From an uncultured Lachnospiraceae bacterium (GTDB lineage: Bacteria > Bacillota > Clostridia > Lachnospirales > Lachnospiraceae): a stretch of 52,650 nucleotides of DNA. Within the stretch, counting starts at the first letter, position 1. The number at the start of each line of letters is the position of its first letter. A program made the translations under genes and the position numbers. The stretch lies in the NCBI GenBank assembly GCA_910588655.1, contig CAJUPJ010000022.1:1-52650 (forward strand). Direction: 5' to 3'. The notes under the pieces are model-generated. The model saw nothing but the letters and a program-made list of their open reading frames with translations, was not told the origin of the DNA and did not search any database. Shown in pieces: positions 43,764-52,459 of the stretch.

Positions 43764-44018
43764 TTATTTCTTTAACTTGTATATCTTTCTTGCTATATAT
43801 GCCAATGAAGTTATTACAGTCAGAACTGTTGCATATTTTAGTATCGAATCAAACTTTACATGCCATACATTTAAAAGTATAAGTGAAAATAACAGCAAAA
43901 CTGCCATCCAGTACAAAAACGCCAGTCCTGTAACTACCACCCATGTTAATACACTTTTAGCCACATCTATGGCATGTTCTTTTATTACTTTTATATCATT
44001 TTTCTTTATACTGTCCAA
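43764..44018 (-). CDS. Small two-helix membrane protein
   Basis: About 84 residues if started at TTG 44018, which has GAGGTG 6 bases upstream; a GTG at 44027 is the alternative. After a charged, amphipathic N-terminus (LDSIKKNDIKVIKEHAIDVAKS), one long hydrophobic stretch covers about 25-54 and a second about 62-76, ending in the basic tail ARKIYKLKK. No family is recognised. It starts 21 bases after the endo-arabinanase gene and shares its terminator, so it is co-transcribed with it. It could be a membrane helper for the enzyme or a small envelope protein; there is no direct evidence. Confidence 0.65.
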   Translation of the reverse strand: MDSIKKNDIKVIKEHAIDVAKSVLTWVVVTGLAFLYWMAVLLLFSLILLNVWHVKFDSILKYATVLTVITSLAYIARKIYKLKK

Positions 44019-44039
44019 TATACACACCTCATCTGCCTG

Positions 44040-45677
44040 TTAATATTTTACACCCCATATACTTTCATTGCCGCCAACTGCTGAAAATGTCATTACAGGT
44101 GTACCTGCTTCATCATTCATCTTACATAATACACCTTTATAATCAGTTTTGCCATATGAAATATTTACATAATAGCTGCCTTCTTTAAATTCCCATGTAC
44201 CTGTAATCCTGTCGCCATAAACATTGCCCTTTTCTGTAAGTACCAGCTTAAACGGCTCGGCAATAGTGCCATCTATCATTATGCCCTGGTTCACAACATA
44301 ATACTCACCTGCCACTTCTTCCTTGCTATAGCCTGTTTCTGAAACAGTTTCACCATCTGTTGCATAAGGAAGCATACAAGGCCAGCCATCTTCATTAAGA
44401 ATATACTGGTGTACACGCGGCTCATGGAATTCAGTGCCATTGTCAAAACGCGTATGGTTTACTATGTATTTCCTTCCATCATCATCTATAAATGCTGAAT
44501 TATGCCCTGTTGCCATATACGCCATTTCAAGGCTTGGCATCATATAATTGCCTGAAAGCTTAAGCCCGAAATATGAATGGTTTCCATTACCAAGTTCAGG
44601 TTTCTTGCCATTCATGTCCACATAGTCACCATCAACTTTATCTGAACGGAACACCCTTATCTGGTATCCCCCTGTCCTTGTAAGACCGCCATATGATACA
44701 AACAGGTAATAATACTTTGACTCCTCATCATATAAAATATAAGGCGCTTCTATTGATGAATGTCCGCCGCCTATAAGACGTTTGCCAAAATATGCATCTA
44801 CATTATTATCAGGGTCAGCTTCAGGATGTATTACCTTTCCCGTTTCGTTATCTAATTCAAGCAAAAAGATACCGCCTGAGAATGAACCATATACCATCCA
44901 GAACCTTCCATCTGTGTCATGGAATATTGTAGGGTCAATTGCATTTGGCCAGTTCATAAAATCATACTCATCATTATCTGTTATGTAATGTTCTTTTGCA
45001 TATTCTTCTGTAACATAATCAAGTACATCTGTATCTTTTAATGTTTCACTGTTAAAACCTGAACATATCAGGCTGCCCTGCCAGTCAAATTTGCCTTCTG
45101 GGTCTTTGGATGTTGCATAACATAAGTTTGAAGCATTAAATGTTGATGAAGTACATAAATACATATAATAAAGCCCCTGCTCCTCATTATACATAATATC
45201 AGGTGCCCATACACGTGTACTTCCATCTTCTGAAGGAATTGCTGAAAATAAATTCCCAGTATAATCAAACACATGTTCTTTCATCATCATATCCCCATAG
45301 ACCGGGTTTGTTGCCCCATATCCGTCTGCAACACTTGTCCATGTCTTTAAATCCTTTGACTTGGCAGCTGTCATATGTGAGCCGTAAATATAATACTCAT
45401 CCTCTATTTTAATAATAGATGGGTCATGCACGCTCACACCTGCATTAATTTTACCTGTCTTAATACCATCAAGGTTTACAGTAAAATCTGCATTAGCATA
45501 CTCCTCTTCCACCTCTGGTGTTTCCTCCTGCTTTGTGTTTTCCTTTGTTGACCCCTCCTGTTTTACTGCTGGTTTTGCCGCCGGTTTTTCACCTGCAAAT
45601 TGTGCAGCAAGCACAACAGCACCTCCTGCCAGTACACCAGCTAAAGCGCCTAGAGCTAATTTTTTGTAATCTGCCAT
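44040..45677 (-). CDS. Membrane-anchored GH43 endo-1,5-alpha-L-arabinanase
   Basis: About 545 residues from ATG 45677, with AAAGGAGGAGAAG just upstream; the in-frame start at 45710 is not supported. The N-terminus (ADYKKLALGALAGVLAGGAVVLAAQFAG) is a single hydrophobic helix without an obvious cleavage site, so it likely anchors the enzyme. A charged Lys/Glu linker (about 30-62) leads to the GH43 propeller (75-420): base Asp85 in VHDPSI, YGSHMTAAKS, VWAPD, AIDPTIF, VYGSFSGGIF and SSIEAPYIL with the acid Glu, then GHNSAFIDDDG. The C-terminal 115 residues are the arabinanase beta domain (DRITGTWEFKEGSYYV, ending SIWGVKY). It is the most compact of the three endo-arabinanases here and resembles AbnB/YxiA. 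It is followed by a small membrane protein gene in the same transcript. Confidence 0.93.
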   Translation of the reverse strand: MADYKKLALGALAGVLAGGAVVLAAQFAGEKPAAKPAVKQEGSTKENTKQEETPEVEEEYANADFTVNLDGIKTGKINAGVSVHDPSIIKIEDEYYIYGSHMTAAKSKDLKTWTSVADGYGATNPVYGDMMMKEHVFDYTGNLFSAIPSEDGSTRVWAPDIMYNEEQGLYYMYLCTSSTFNASNLCYATSKDPEGKFDWQGSLICSGFNSETLKDTDVLDYVTEEYAKEHYITDNDEYDFMNWPNAIDPTIFHDTDGRFWMVYGSFSGGIFLLELDNETGKVIHPEADPDNNVDAYFGKRLIGGGHSSIEAPYILYDEESKYYYLFVSYGGLTRTGGYQIRVFRSDKVDGDYVDMNGKKPELGNGNHSYFGLKLSGNYMMPSLEMAYMATGHNSAFIDDDGRKYIVNHTRFDNGTEFHEPRVHQYILNEDGWPCMLPYATDGETVSETGYSKEEVAGEYYVVNQGIMIDGTIAEPFKLVLTEKGNVYGDRITGTWEFKEGSYYVNISYGKTDYKGVLCKMNDEAGTPVMTFSAVGGNESIWGVKY

Positions 45678-45729
45678 ATCTTCTCCTCCTTTTTGCGTGG
45701 ATAAAACCACTATTTTTTCTCCTTAATCC

Positions 45730-45758
45730 ACTATATCAGAAAGCATGTGTTTAAGCAA
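45730..45758 (-). promoter_or_regulatory. Promoter of the anchored arabinanase gene
   Basis: TTGCTT (45758-45753) and TATAGT (45735-45730) are spaced by 17 bases on the minus strand, about 50 bases before ATG 45677. Confidence 0.65.
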
Positions 45759-45786
45759 TATAAATAATCTGTGTATGCATAAGAAT

Positions 45787-45860
45787 AATTTACAGTTATC
45801 TTATTATTCTGGCTCTGGCACAGAAACCATCCGTCCACAAACACAAGATAACTGTAAATT
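45787..45860. repeat. 16-bp perfect inverted repeat after the DUF951 gene
   Basis: AATTTACAGTTATCTT (45787-45802) and AAGATAACTGTAAATT (45845-45860) are perfect complements enclosing 42 bases. The right arm begins in the TGA stop codon of the DUF951 gene. There is no T tract after it, so it is not a typical terminator. It may be a short non-autonomous element or a transcript 3' end structure. Confidence 0.65.
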
Positions 45861-46048
45861 CAACCTTCATTTCTTTCAAGAAATCCCCTGAAATTCTTTT
45901 CAACCTGCTTTCTTGGTATCATGACCTGGTGTCCGCATCCATTACATTTAAGGCGTATATCCATTCCTGTCCTCATAATTTCCCATGAATTATTTCCACA
46001 TGGATGCTGCTTCTTCATTTTAATTACATCTCCAATTTTTAAATCCAT
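45860..46048 (-). CDS. DUF951 family zinc-ribbon-like protein
   Basis: A 62-residue cytoplasmic protein that matches the DUF951 pattern: MDLKIGDVIKMKKQHPCGNNSWEI at the start, MRTGMDIRLKC in the centre and CNGCGHQVMIPR, with three cysteines (about 17, 35 and 38) that could bind zinc along with a histidine. It ends with the usual basic RKQVEKNFRGF. The family is widely found in Firmicutes, often near ribosomal or chromosome partition genes, but its role is not known. The ATG has AATGGAGG before it. Its stop codon abuts a 16-bp inverted repeat. Confidence 0.88.
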   Translation of the reverse strand: MDLKIGDVIKMKKQHPCGNNSWEIMRTGMDIRLKCNGCGHQVMIPRKQVEKNFRGFLERNEG

Positions 46049-46127
46049 AATAATCCTCCATTCTTGCCATATAAAAAATTTATTTTTAACTTAATACTTA
46101 ATTTTTTGTTACAATAAGCTTTTTCAC

Positions 46128-46156
46128 TTGCAATCCCATATATATTGGTGTATTAT
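46128..46156 (+). promoter_or_regulatory. Promoter of the hemolysin III family gene
   Basis: TTGCAA (46128-46133) and TATTAT (46151-46156) are 17 bases apart. The predicted transcript begins near 46163, leaving a leader of about 165 bases before ATG 46329. Confidence 0.65.
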
Positions 46157-46168
46157 GATATATATGTA

Positions 46169-46189
46169 ATGTAGTTTTGAAAACTACAT
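46169..46189 (+). promoter_or_regulatory. 21-base dyad near the transcript start
   Basis: ATGTAGTTTT and AAAACTACAT flank a single central base, just after the predicted transcription start of the hemolysin III family gene. It could be an operator, or a hairpin near the 5' end of the RNA. Nothing else is identified in the leader up to the AAGGAGGAAAA ribosome site. Confidence 0.4.
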
Positions 46190-46328
46190 GTCATTTTATT
46201 CCATCCTACATAATGCATATATGGCTAATAATTTTCTATTAAGTATCATATCATATACATATAAATACAGAAAGAAGAATTTTTGATAAATACAACAGTT
46301 AATACTAATTTTATAAGGAGGAAAACAT

Positions 46329-47123
46329 ATGGAAGCAATTTCAAAAACAGGACATAATACACCAGATAAACCACTAAACCTGAAAAAAACCGTATTTACC
46401 AATTCTGACGGGACTATTTCTATTTCCAGCCAGAAGGATGCCAGCACCATGACAGAAGCCCAGAAACAAGCAGGCAGAAGTTTACTCAAAGACCCTGGAA
46501 GCGCACTGACACATCTTATTGGTGTACTGCTCTCCGTTGCCGGGGCTGTACCATTAATATATAAGGCAGCAGGAAATGGCACTTCCCTGCCAGTTATTGC
46601 ATCAGTTGTATTTATTATGAGCATGGCACTGTTATATCTTGCAAGCACTCTATACCATAGTATTTATGCCTCTGAAAGAATAACTTGCATTTTACAGAAA
46701 TTTGACCATATAATGATTTATTTCCTTATTGCTGGCACTTATACCCCTATATGCCTTCTGGCACTTCCCAAGTCATCAGGCATACCACTGCTTGCGCTTA
46801 TATGGGGGCTTACTGTATGTGGTTTTATACTTACTGTATTCTGGATTAACTCACCAAAATGGCTTAATTCAACTATATATATTTTAATGGGATGGTTATG
46901 TATATTTGCATTTAAACCACTTTTTACTGCAATATCCCAGACAGCTTTTGCATGGCTTCTTGCAGGCGGAATTATTTATACAATAGGAGGCGTTATTTAT
47001 GCTCTCAAGCTTCCTGTATTTAATAAGCTCCATAAAAATTTCGGTTCACATGAAATCTTCCACTTATTTGTGCTTGGCGGAAGCGTGTGCCACTACTATA
47101 TGATATATACATTTTTACTTTAA
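46329..47123 (+). CDS. Hemolysin III family (PAQR-like) membrane protein
   Basis: A 264-residue integral membrane protein. A hydrophilic N-terminal extension (1 to about 55) is longer than usual, then LKDPGSALTHLIGVLLSVAG begins the family domain with seven helices. Conserved metal-site residues are seen: STLYHS (His near 111), KFDHIMIYFLIAGTYTP (Asp/His near 126) and SHEIFHLFVLGGSVCHYY (the C-terminal HxxxH near 238-254). The family (YqfA/HlyIII, related to PAQR receptors) is named after a Bacillus haemolysin, but most members are thought to act in membrane lipid or stress functions. The gene is alone on the plus strand, with an AAGGAGG site 9 bases before ATG, and ends at a shared bidirectional terminator. 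Confidence 0.93.
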   Translation: MEAISKTGHNTPDKPLNLKKTVFTNSDGTISISSQKDASTMTEAQKQAGRSLLKDPGSALTHLIGVLLSVAGAVPLIYKAAGNGTSLPVIASVVFIMSMALLYLASTLYHSIYASERITCILQKFDHIMIYFLIAGTYTPICLLALPKSSGIPLLALIWGLTVCGFILTVFWINSPKWLNSTIYILMGWLCIFAFKPLFTAISQTAFAWLLAGGIIYTIGGVIYALKLPVFNKLHKNFGSHEIFHLFVLGGSVCHYYMIYTFLL

Positions 47124-47146
47124 TATTAAATACTATTAAAATAAAA

Positions 47147-47177
47147 CGGGCTGGCCTTTGCCATTGCCCGCTTATTT
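47147..47177. terminator. Bidirectional terminator between convergent genes
   Basis: CGGGC (47147-47151) pairs with GCCCG (47166-47170), with an inner TGGC/GCCA stem. TTATTTTTT follows on the plus strand; TTTTA follows on the minus. It serves the hemolysin III family gene and the binding lipoprotein gene at 47195. Confidence 0.8.
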
Positions 47178-47194
47178 TTTCTTCTTTTAATATA

Positions 47195-49237
47195 CTACTT
47201 CATTTCCACACTTTCTATTTCATTAACCCAGCTATAATATACTGTTAAATCTTCTGCCATTGTGTCTATATCAATTCTTGATGAACTGCATAATAGGGCT
47301 TCCTGCTGTTCAATAACAGGGACTTCAACAGCCATTCCAAGTATACTGTTATAACAGCGTTTATATCTTTGCTTCCTGTATTTATCTTTTACAGTCCTGT
47401 CTGCCAGTTTTGCCAGTTTTGCAAATCCCTGGTTTCTAATGCCAAAAAGGCTGTCCTTGTCTGCATACCTTTCATACAGGCTGGTGTCCGTATTCGTATT
47501 ATGCCTTCCTGCCCATATTTGCAGCCTTCCATTTTCAATTCTCTTTTCAACCAGTTTTTCATCACTTGCCTGTACAATATCCAGTTTCATTCCTATATCC
47601 TGGAACAGCTCTGCTGCCTGGTATACAAGCTGGTATAATGGATTGTTTTTTCCTCCTGCTACAATTACAGAATATTCCAGGGAAGCCCCATAAGGCGCAC
47701 TGCTTACAGACATACCATTTATAGTATAGCCTGCTGCCTCAAGATACGAAAGTACAGTAGCTTTCACATCTTCATACCTTTTTTCCCTGTCATCACCCTC
47801 ATCATATATGGCATCACCATTAATATCTTTATTATACGCCTGTTTGTAATCCCCGTCTTCTTTATCCGCACATAGCCATGAAGCAGAGGAACATGGATAT
47901 TGTATTATACACACCCCGTCTTTATAATAATCATATAAATTTTCCCTAAATGCACTAAATGCAACAGCAAATGCTTTACGCAGGTTTTTTGACTGCCTGC
48001 TGCCTGCTTCTTTTCCTGTTTTAACTGTCTGTGCATTAATTCCAATATACTGGTAAACACCTGTTGGGATAAATTTTGTTGTAATTTTATTACCAGATAT
48101 TTCACCATTAGAATTAGCATATGCTACCCATGATATATCTTCACTATTAAGCACCGTATTAATAATATCAACTGTCCCTTCTGTCATTTCAAGTGCTTCC
48201 GCATTACGGTTAAGCACCGGCTCATCCCCGTTATTTTCTTCTGTTATACCATCACCAGAAGCTGATGTTCCGCCGCCAGCTGTTTTCCTGTCAATTTTTG
48301 ACTGTGCTGCTTCTAAAACATCACACATTTCCTTAAGCTGCACATATGCTATTTTAGGACATCCCTTATAATATATTTCATTAGATGCATAATAAGCTAT
48401 TTTTTCTTCGTATTTTACAAACCTGTAAGGTCCTGCCCCGGCAGGCGATGTCTTATTGGCACATATTCCAGAAATATCACCTTTCTTAAATCCAAATCTC
48501 TTTTTACTATAATTATACTTTGCCACATCCCCGTAATAATGCAACGGGCAGACTGGTATCTTTAAAGCCTCTGCCATAGAAGAATTAAAACCATCTGTTG
48601 TAATGCTCATTTTATAATTGCCCAGACGCTTTATTCCAGAAATACTTTTTACTTTTTTATTATTCTGGTATTTTAAAAGCCCTTTTATATTCTGTCTTCC
48701 AAGGTTATAGCTGCCCTTGTAATCCTTGTCACATAAAACATACATCGTAAAAACAACATCATCAATTGTAACAGGTTCACCATCACTAAACCTTAAATCA
48801 TCACGCAATAATATAGTATATAATGTTTCATCTTTCTTCTTATTATATTTTACTTCTATATCAGCAGGCCCGTAATACGTATAACTATTGCCATTATACG
48901 TTTTAACTTCACCATCAATTCCTTTATAAATAATCTGCCCCTGCCTGTCGCAAGATACAAGATATAACTGTGTCAAATCAACAGCCTGTTTATCATCCCT
49001 GCTTTTTGCAGCAAATGGATTAAACTTTTTACTTAATTTGTCACAACCTATAACAAGGGGTTTATCAGACTGCCCCTCACCTTTACCCTGTGCCTCTATA
49101 TTGCCATTATCAACAACAGCGGTTGCCTGCGGCTTTGGTTTAGGTTTTTTCTCTTGTTTTCTGGAACATCCTGCTGCATACACTAATACAAGCAATAAAA
49201 CCACAGCTGTTGCAAATCTTCTAAAGATTACCCTCAT
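47195..49237 (-). CDS. Family 5 (peptide/nickel-type) solute-binding lipoprotein
   Basis: A 680-residue lipoprotein. The signal ends in VYAAGC with the lipidated Cys near 24, followed by a Lys/Pro-rich spacer (KQEKKPKPKPQ). The SBP_bac_5 pattern is clear: LYTILLRDDLRFSDGEPVTIDDVVFTM (about 135-161), the family's signature region, then GAGPYRFVKYEEK and, in the last third, AFAVAFSAFRENLYDYY and QIWAGRHNTNTDTSLYERY. An insertion rich in Gly/Asp/Glu (about 300-330) breaks the middle. Such proteins usually deliver peptides to OppBCDF-type pores, but no permease or ATPase gene is near, so it is an orphan here. It is the last gene of an operon-like run that includes an asparaginase. ATG is preceded by GGGGG. 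Confidence 0.88.
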   Translation of the reverse strand: MRVIFRRFATAVVLLLVLVYAAGCSRKQEKKPKPKPQATAVVDNGNIEAQGKGEGQSDKPLVIGCDKLSKKFNPFAAKSRDDKQAVDLTQLYLVSCDRQGQIIYKGIDGEVKTYNGNSYTYYGPADIEVKYNKKKDETLYTILLRDDLRFSDGEPVTIDDVVFTMYVLCDKDYKGSYNLGRQNIKGLLKYQNNKKVKSISGIKRLGNYKMSITTDGFNSSMAEALKIPVCPLHYYGDVAKYNYSKKRFGFKKGDISGICANKTSPAGAGPYRFVKYEEKIAYYASNEIYYKGCPKIAYVQLKEMCDVLEAAQSKIDRKTAGGGTSASGDGITEENNGDEPVLNRNAEALEMTEGTVDIINTVLNSEDISWVAYANSNGEISGNKITTKFIPTGVYQYIGINAQTVKTGKEAGSRQSKNLRKAFAVAFSAFRENLYDYYKDGVCIIQYPCSSASWLCADKEDGDYKQAYNKDINGDAIYDEGDDREKRYEDVKATVLSYLEAAGYTINGMSVSSAPYGASLEYSVIVAGGKNNPLYQLVYQAAELFQDIGMKLDIVQASDEKLVEKRIENGRLQIWAGRHNTNTDTSLYERYADKDSLFGIRNQGFAKLAKLADRTVKDKYRKQRYKRCYNSILGMAVEVPVIEQQEALLCSSSRIDIDTMAEDLTVYYSWVNEIESVEMK

Positions 49238-49294
49238 ATTAATCCCCCATGCCGTTTCTGGCGTCTAAAATAATATAGTGGACAATAAGTATAT

Positions 49295-49918
49295 TTATAT
49301 ATCCAGGAAACCAAACGGATTTTCCGGGCTGCTATTTAAAAACTGCATAAGCAGGTATGCCGCCCTTATAGTTACAAGCCCCTCTGAAAGTATTTCTTTA
49401 ACTTTTTCTTTATCTGCAATTATAACTTCTATATCCTCTGTTGCCTCATTGCCTTCAGTGGAAGGTGTACCTGACGCATAGCCATATACTGTAATATCAC
49501 ATTCATCTGCCATGCCCTGGCTTTGTATAAATGGCCTTTTCAGGCAGTCCGGGTAATCTGTAAATGGTTCAAAATCCATTCCTGTCTCTTCTTTAATCTC
49601 CCTTACTGCTGTCTGCCATGCTGTTTCCCCTTTGTCAATAAGCCCTGCTGGAAGTTCATATACATAATTATTAACTGGATACCTGTATTGCCTGACAAGC
49701 AGTATTTTAGAAGGGTCATCTTTAAGTACAGCATAAAACACCGCCCCCTCTGCCCAAAGCTTTCCAGTCTGGCACATAAGTTCCCCGTCTTCCCTTCTTG
49801 TAGCAAAATAATATGAAAAGCTTTTGCCATCTGCATCTACTGCCTGTGCTTCATACATATTTAAAAATTTGTTATCTGTCTGTTTTATCCAGCCCTTTAC
49901 ATGCTCACGTTCTTTCAT
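49295..49918 (-). CDS. Nudix hydrolase, ADP-ribose pyrophosphatase-like
   Basis: A 207-residue cytoplasmic enzyme. The Nudix box is complete, GX5EX7REUXEEXGU, seen as GLIDKGE, then a seven-residue gap and REIKEETGM (about 112-134), preceded by VRQYRYPVNNYVYELPAG, which is typical of the ADP-ribose pyrophosphatase (NudF/MutT-like) branch. These enzymes split ADP-ribose to AMP and ribose 5-phosphate. The N-terminal strand set WIKQTDNKFLNMYEAQAVDADG fits the dimerisation domain. ATG is preceded by AAAGGGGA. The gene starts 44 bases after ybaK and is followed at 57 bases by the lipoprotein gene, most likely in one transcript. Confidence 0.92.
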   Translation of the reverse strand: MKEREHVKGWIKQTDNKFLNMYEAQAVDADGKSFSYYFATRREDGELMCQTGKLWAEGAVFYAVLKDDPSKILLVRQYRYPVNNYVYELPAGLIDKGETAWQTAVREIKEETGMDFEPFTDYPDCLKRPFIQSQGMADECDITVYGYASGTPSTEGNEATEDIEVIIADKEKVKEILSEGLVTIRAAYLLMQFLNSSPENPFGFLDI

Positions 49919-49962
49919 ACAATTCCCCTTTCAATAATAACCCATGTACATCTGCTGTTGTA

Positions 49963-50442
49963 TTAATGGACTATTATATCTGCATATTTTCCGCCTGTTA
50001 CTTTTATCAAATCATCTGGATTAAGAAATATCTGTGCCCCAAGCCTGCCACCACTTATAATAATTCTTTCAAATCCTTTTGCACTCCCATGCACAAATAC
50101 AGGATATTGTTTCTTCATGCCAACTGGTGTACAGCCGCCCCTTATATAGCCTGTTACTTTATTAATATCTTTAACATGAAGAAGGGCAATATTCTTCTCC
50201 CCAGCTTCCTTTGCTGCAATTTTCAGGTCAAGTTCCTCTGCAACTGGAATAACAAAAACATAATACTGCCCGCTTTTGCCAGTTGCAACCAGTGTCTTAA
50301 ATGAAATATTATAATCCTGTCCTAACATATCTGCTATTGATTTTCCATCTACAAAATTATCACAGTCATATGTATTCAGTTCATATTTGATATTATTCTT
50401 GTCCAGAATTCTCATAGCATTTGTTTTAACTTCTTTTCCCAT
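49963..50442 (-). CDS. ybaK: YbaK-type Cys-tRNA(Pro)/Cys-tRNA(Cys) deacylase
   Basis: About 159 residues from ATG 50442, with a GGGGG site about 5 bases upstream; the frame is open to 50478, overlapping the preceding gene, but this adds non-conserved residues. The YbaK/ProX fold is shown by TNAMRILDKNNIKYELNTYD at the start, the catalytic-type Lys in FKTLVATGKSGQYYVFVIPV, and KDINKVTGYIRGGCTPVGMKKQYPVFV, the GxxxPxG-like loop of the family. It removes cysteine mis-attached to tRNA(Pro). It overlaps or nearly touches the U32-like gene, in an operon-like cluster with a Nudix hydrolase. Confidence 0.93.
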   Translation of the reverse strand: MGKEVKTNAMRILDKNNIKYELNTYDCDNFVDGKSIADMLGQDYNISFKTLVATGKSGQYYVFVIPVAEELDLKIAAKEAGEKNIALLHVKDINKVTGYIRGGCTPVGMKKQYPVFVHGSAKGFERIIISGGRLGAQIFLNPDDLIKVTGGKYADIIVH

Positions 50443-50467
50443 AATAACCCCCATGTCCATTATCTTC

Positions 50468-51343
50468 CTATTTCTCAAGACGTTCCAGTGCTTTTAAAAC
50501 CGACAGCCTCACTTTATCCCTGTGCAGTGGTTTTACAAGATAATACATATAACTTTCCATTACGGTGTATACATTAAACGCCCTGCCATCAAGCTTAAAC
50601 TTATTATATCCCATCTGAAAATATTTTCCATATAAATCTTCAGTTGTAATAAAAGTTTCATTTGCCAGGAATTCATAAAAATCCCTGTTAATTGCAGGAC
50701 ACATTGGAAAATCCGCACTGTCAAATTCTAACTGTGCCCTTGAAACTTCCCTGTAATGCTTGGTGCTGTTTGGACATGCATCCATACAGAACGAATCAAC
50801 AAGTATTTCATACCTGTCCTTATCCTCAAGCTCTGCCAGTTTATCTGTATTATTAAAAGATTTGTCCAGCACAATAATATAATAATCATTTAAAGCTTCC
50901 TTTTCAATCCCTTCAACAGTCTTTATTTCCCTTGTTGTTGAAAGGATTATCTTATATCCTGGATAATTTTTCCGTATATATTCTTCTAACAATGGAGAAT
51001 TTACAAGCACTTCATTCATTCCATTATCTGCAAGTTCCAGGCACATATTGCAAAAAGTATCATATAAATGCTTTTCCTCTAATAATGAATTAGTAAAAGT
51101 AAACCTGCAAGGTATTCCCCTTTTGTTATATTCCTCCAGCACAGCTAAAACCTGTTCCTTACGTGCATACCCAGGGCATACCCTTCCGCCGTTCCATAGC
51201 GAACCAGGAAAACACCCATATACAGCACCTATTTCTATATTGTCATAAAAACATTCCGGATATTCATTTAATAAGTTAATAACCAGTTCATTTAATGCAA
51301 ATTTATTATAAAAGTCTGGTAAATAAAACTTAATTTTCTCCAT
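50468..51343 (-). CDS. Peptidase U32-like TIM-barrel protein of unknown function
   Basis: A 291-residue cytoplasmic protein. I do not recognise it with certainty. Features: EIGAVYGCFPGSLWNGGR (about 37-54), a repeated alpha/beta pattern with parallel strands (RFTFTNSLL, EVLVNSPLL, KIILSTT, YYIIVLDKSFN, YEILVDSFC) that reads like half of a TIM barrel, and a cysteine set FCMDACPNSTKHY...FPMCPAINRDFY that resembles the cluster-binding part of U32 proteins such as UbiU/UbiV. Four or more cysteines in that area could bind an iron-sulphur cluster (inference). The ATG has AAGGGGAG upstream. It lies 21 bases after the asparaginase gene and just before ybaK. Confidence 0.6.
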   Translation of the reverse strand: MEKIKFYLPDFYNKFALNELVINLLNEYPECFYDNIEIGAVYGCFPGSLWNGGRVCPGYARKEQVLAVLEEYNKRGIPCRFTFTNSLLEEKHLYDTFCNMCLELADNGMNEVLVNSPLLEEYIRKNYPGYKIILSTTREIKTVEGIEKEALNDYYIIVLDKSFNNTDKLAELEDKDRYEILVDSFCMDACPNSTKHYREVSRAQLEFDSADFPMCPAINRDFYEFLANETFITTEDLYGKYFQMGYNKFKLDGRAFNVYTVMESYMYYLVKPLHRDKVRLSVLKALERLEK

Positions 51344-51364
51344 GTATAAAACTCCCCTTTCTGC

Positions 51365-52408
51365 CTATTTACCACCAGCAATATCATTTGCCAGGGGTGT
51401 CTGCATTATCTCCACTATTTCACTTGTACTTTTATTATTAATAATACACAGCCATAATTTAATATACATTGCTTCAGGGGAAGCAGCTGGAAGCACATAA
51501 AAACCATATTCCTTATAGCATTTTACACTTTCATAATCTGCACCAGCCCCTGCACCTGTAATAAATACAGGAATACCTTCTGCCCTTGTATAAATAGCAA
51601 ACCCTTCTAATACATCCGGCTTGCTGCATATTGTCCCTGAATGGTATGTGTAATGGAGCACCGCTTTTATATCCCTTCCAGACATTGTATATTCCATGCC
51701 AGGATATGGATGTACCACCATTATTCCAGAAAAACTGCTTCCACCAGGTACAGCAAAACGTTCCTGTACTTTATTAATACCGCATATCTCCTCCTCTTTG
51801 CCAATATTTCCAGGTTCTGTACCATCCCTGTATATAAAATTCCTGCCATCAAAATACCCATAATACAAATCCAATACACTATATAAACTGTCACTATATG
51901 CCTGGTGCATAATTAATCTTGTTGCATAATGTATTCTTGGCACATCACCACTGTTACGGTAAGAAACAAATACCCCTTTCCCATTTTTCTGGCGTATAAA
52001 TTCTACTGCATAATAAAAATTATCCAGCCCGTTTGAACGTACATCTTCAAGTACATAATTAGCAGAAACCAGAACAACAGGAATTTTAGAACCTTCCATT
52101 ATATACCCTGCAAATGCTGATGTATATTGTATTGTATCTGTACCATGTGTTATTATTATACCATCATACATATCTGTCTGTATATTTCCCAGACATTCCG
52201 CAAGAAGCCTGAAATTATTACAGTCAATATTTTCACTAAGAGCCTGGTATGGAGTTAAAATATCAAATTTAATACCAGCAGCATCTTCTCCTGCACGTTC
52301 TTTATATAAATTTAACAGCTTGTATGGTTTCTCCTTATCAGGTGATACAAAACCGCTATTCTCTGTACTTCCTATAGTCCCTCCTGTAAAAACCAGTAAA
52401 ATTACCAT
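51365..52408 (-). CDS. Asparaginase/glutaminase family protein
   Basis: A 347-residue cytoplasmic amidohydrolase. The first threonine motif is at the extreme N-terminus, FTGGTIGSTENSG (7-19), and the second is IITHGTDTIQYTSAF (about 84-98), with the catalytic Thr/Asp pair; VVLVSANYVLEDVRSNGLDN continues the fold, though the usual GS(M/Q) is changed to SANYVL. The C-terminal half has SFSGIMVVHPYPGMEY and GAGAGADYE, like the type I (AnsA) dimerising part. There is no signal peptide. Substrate could be asparagine or another amide. It leads an operon-like run of five minus-strand genes. ATG follows a GGAGGG site. Confidence 0.87.
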   Translation of the reverse strand: MVILLVFTGGTIGSTENSGFVSPDKEKPYKLLNLYKERAGEDAAGIKFDILTPYQALSENIDCNNFRLLAECLGNIQTDMYDGIIITHGTDTIQYTSAFAGYIMEGSKIPVVLVSANYVLEDVRSNGLDNFYYAVEFIRQKNGKGVFVSYRNSGDVPRIHYATRLIMHQAYSDSLYSVLDLYYGYFDGRNFIYRDGTEPGNIGKEEEICGINKVQERFAVPGGSSFSGIMVVHPYPGMEYTMSGRDIKAVLHYTYHSGTICSKPDVLEGFAIYTRAEGIPVFITGAGAGADYESVKCYKEYGFYVLPAASPEAMYIKLWLCIINNKSTSEIVEIMQTPLANDIAGGK

Positions 52409-52459
52409 AACCAGCCCTCCATATAAACATTAAAGCGTGTCCTTTGACACCTTATAAAT

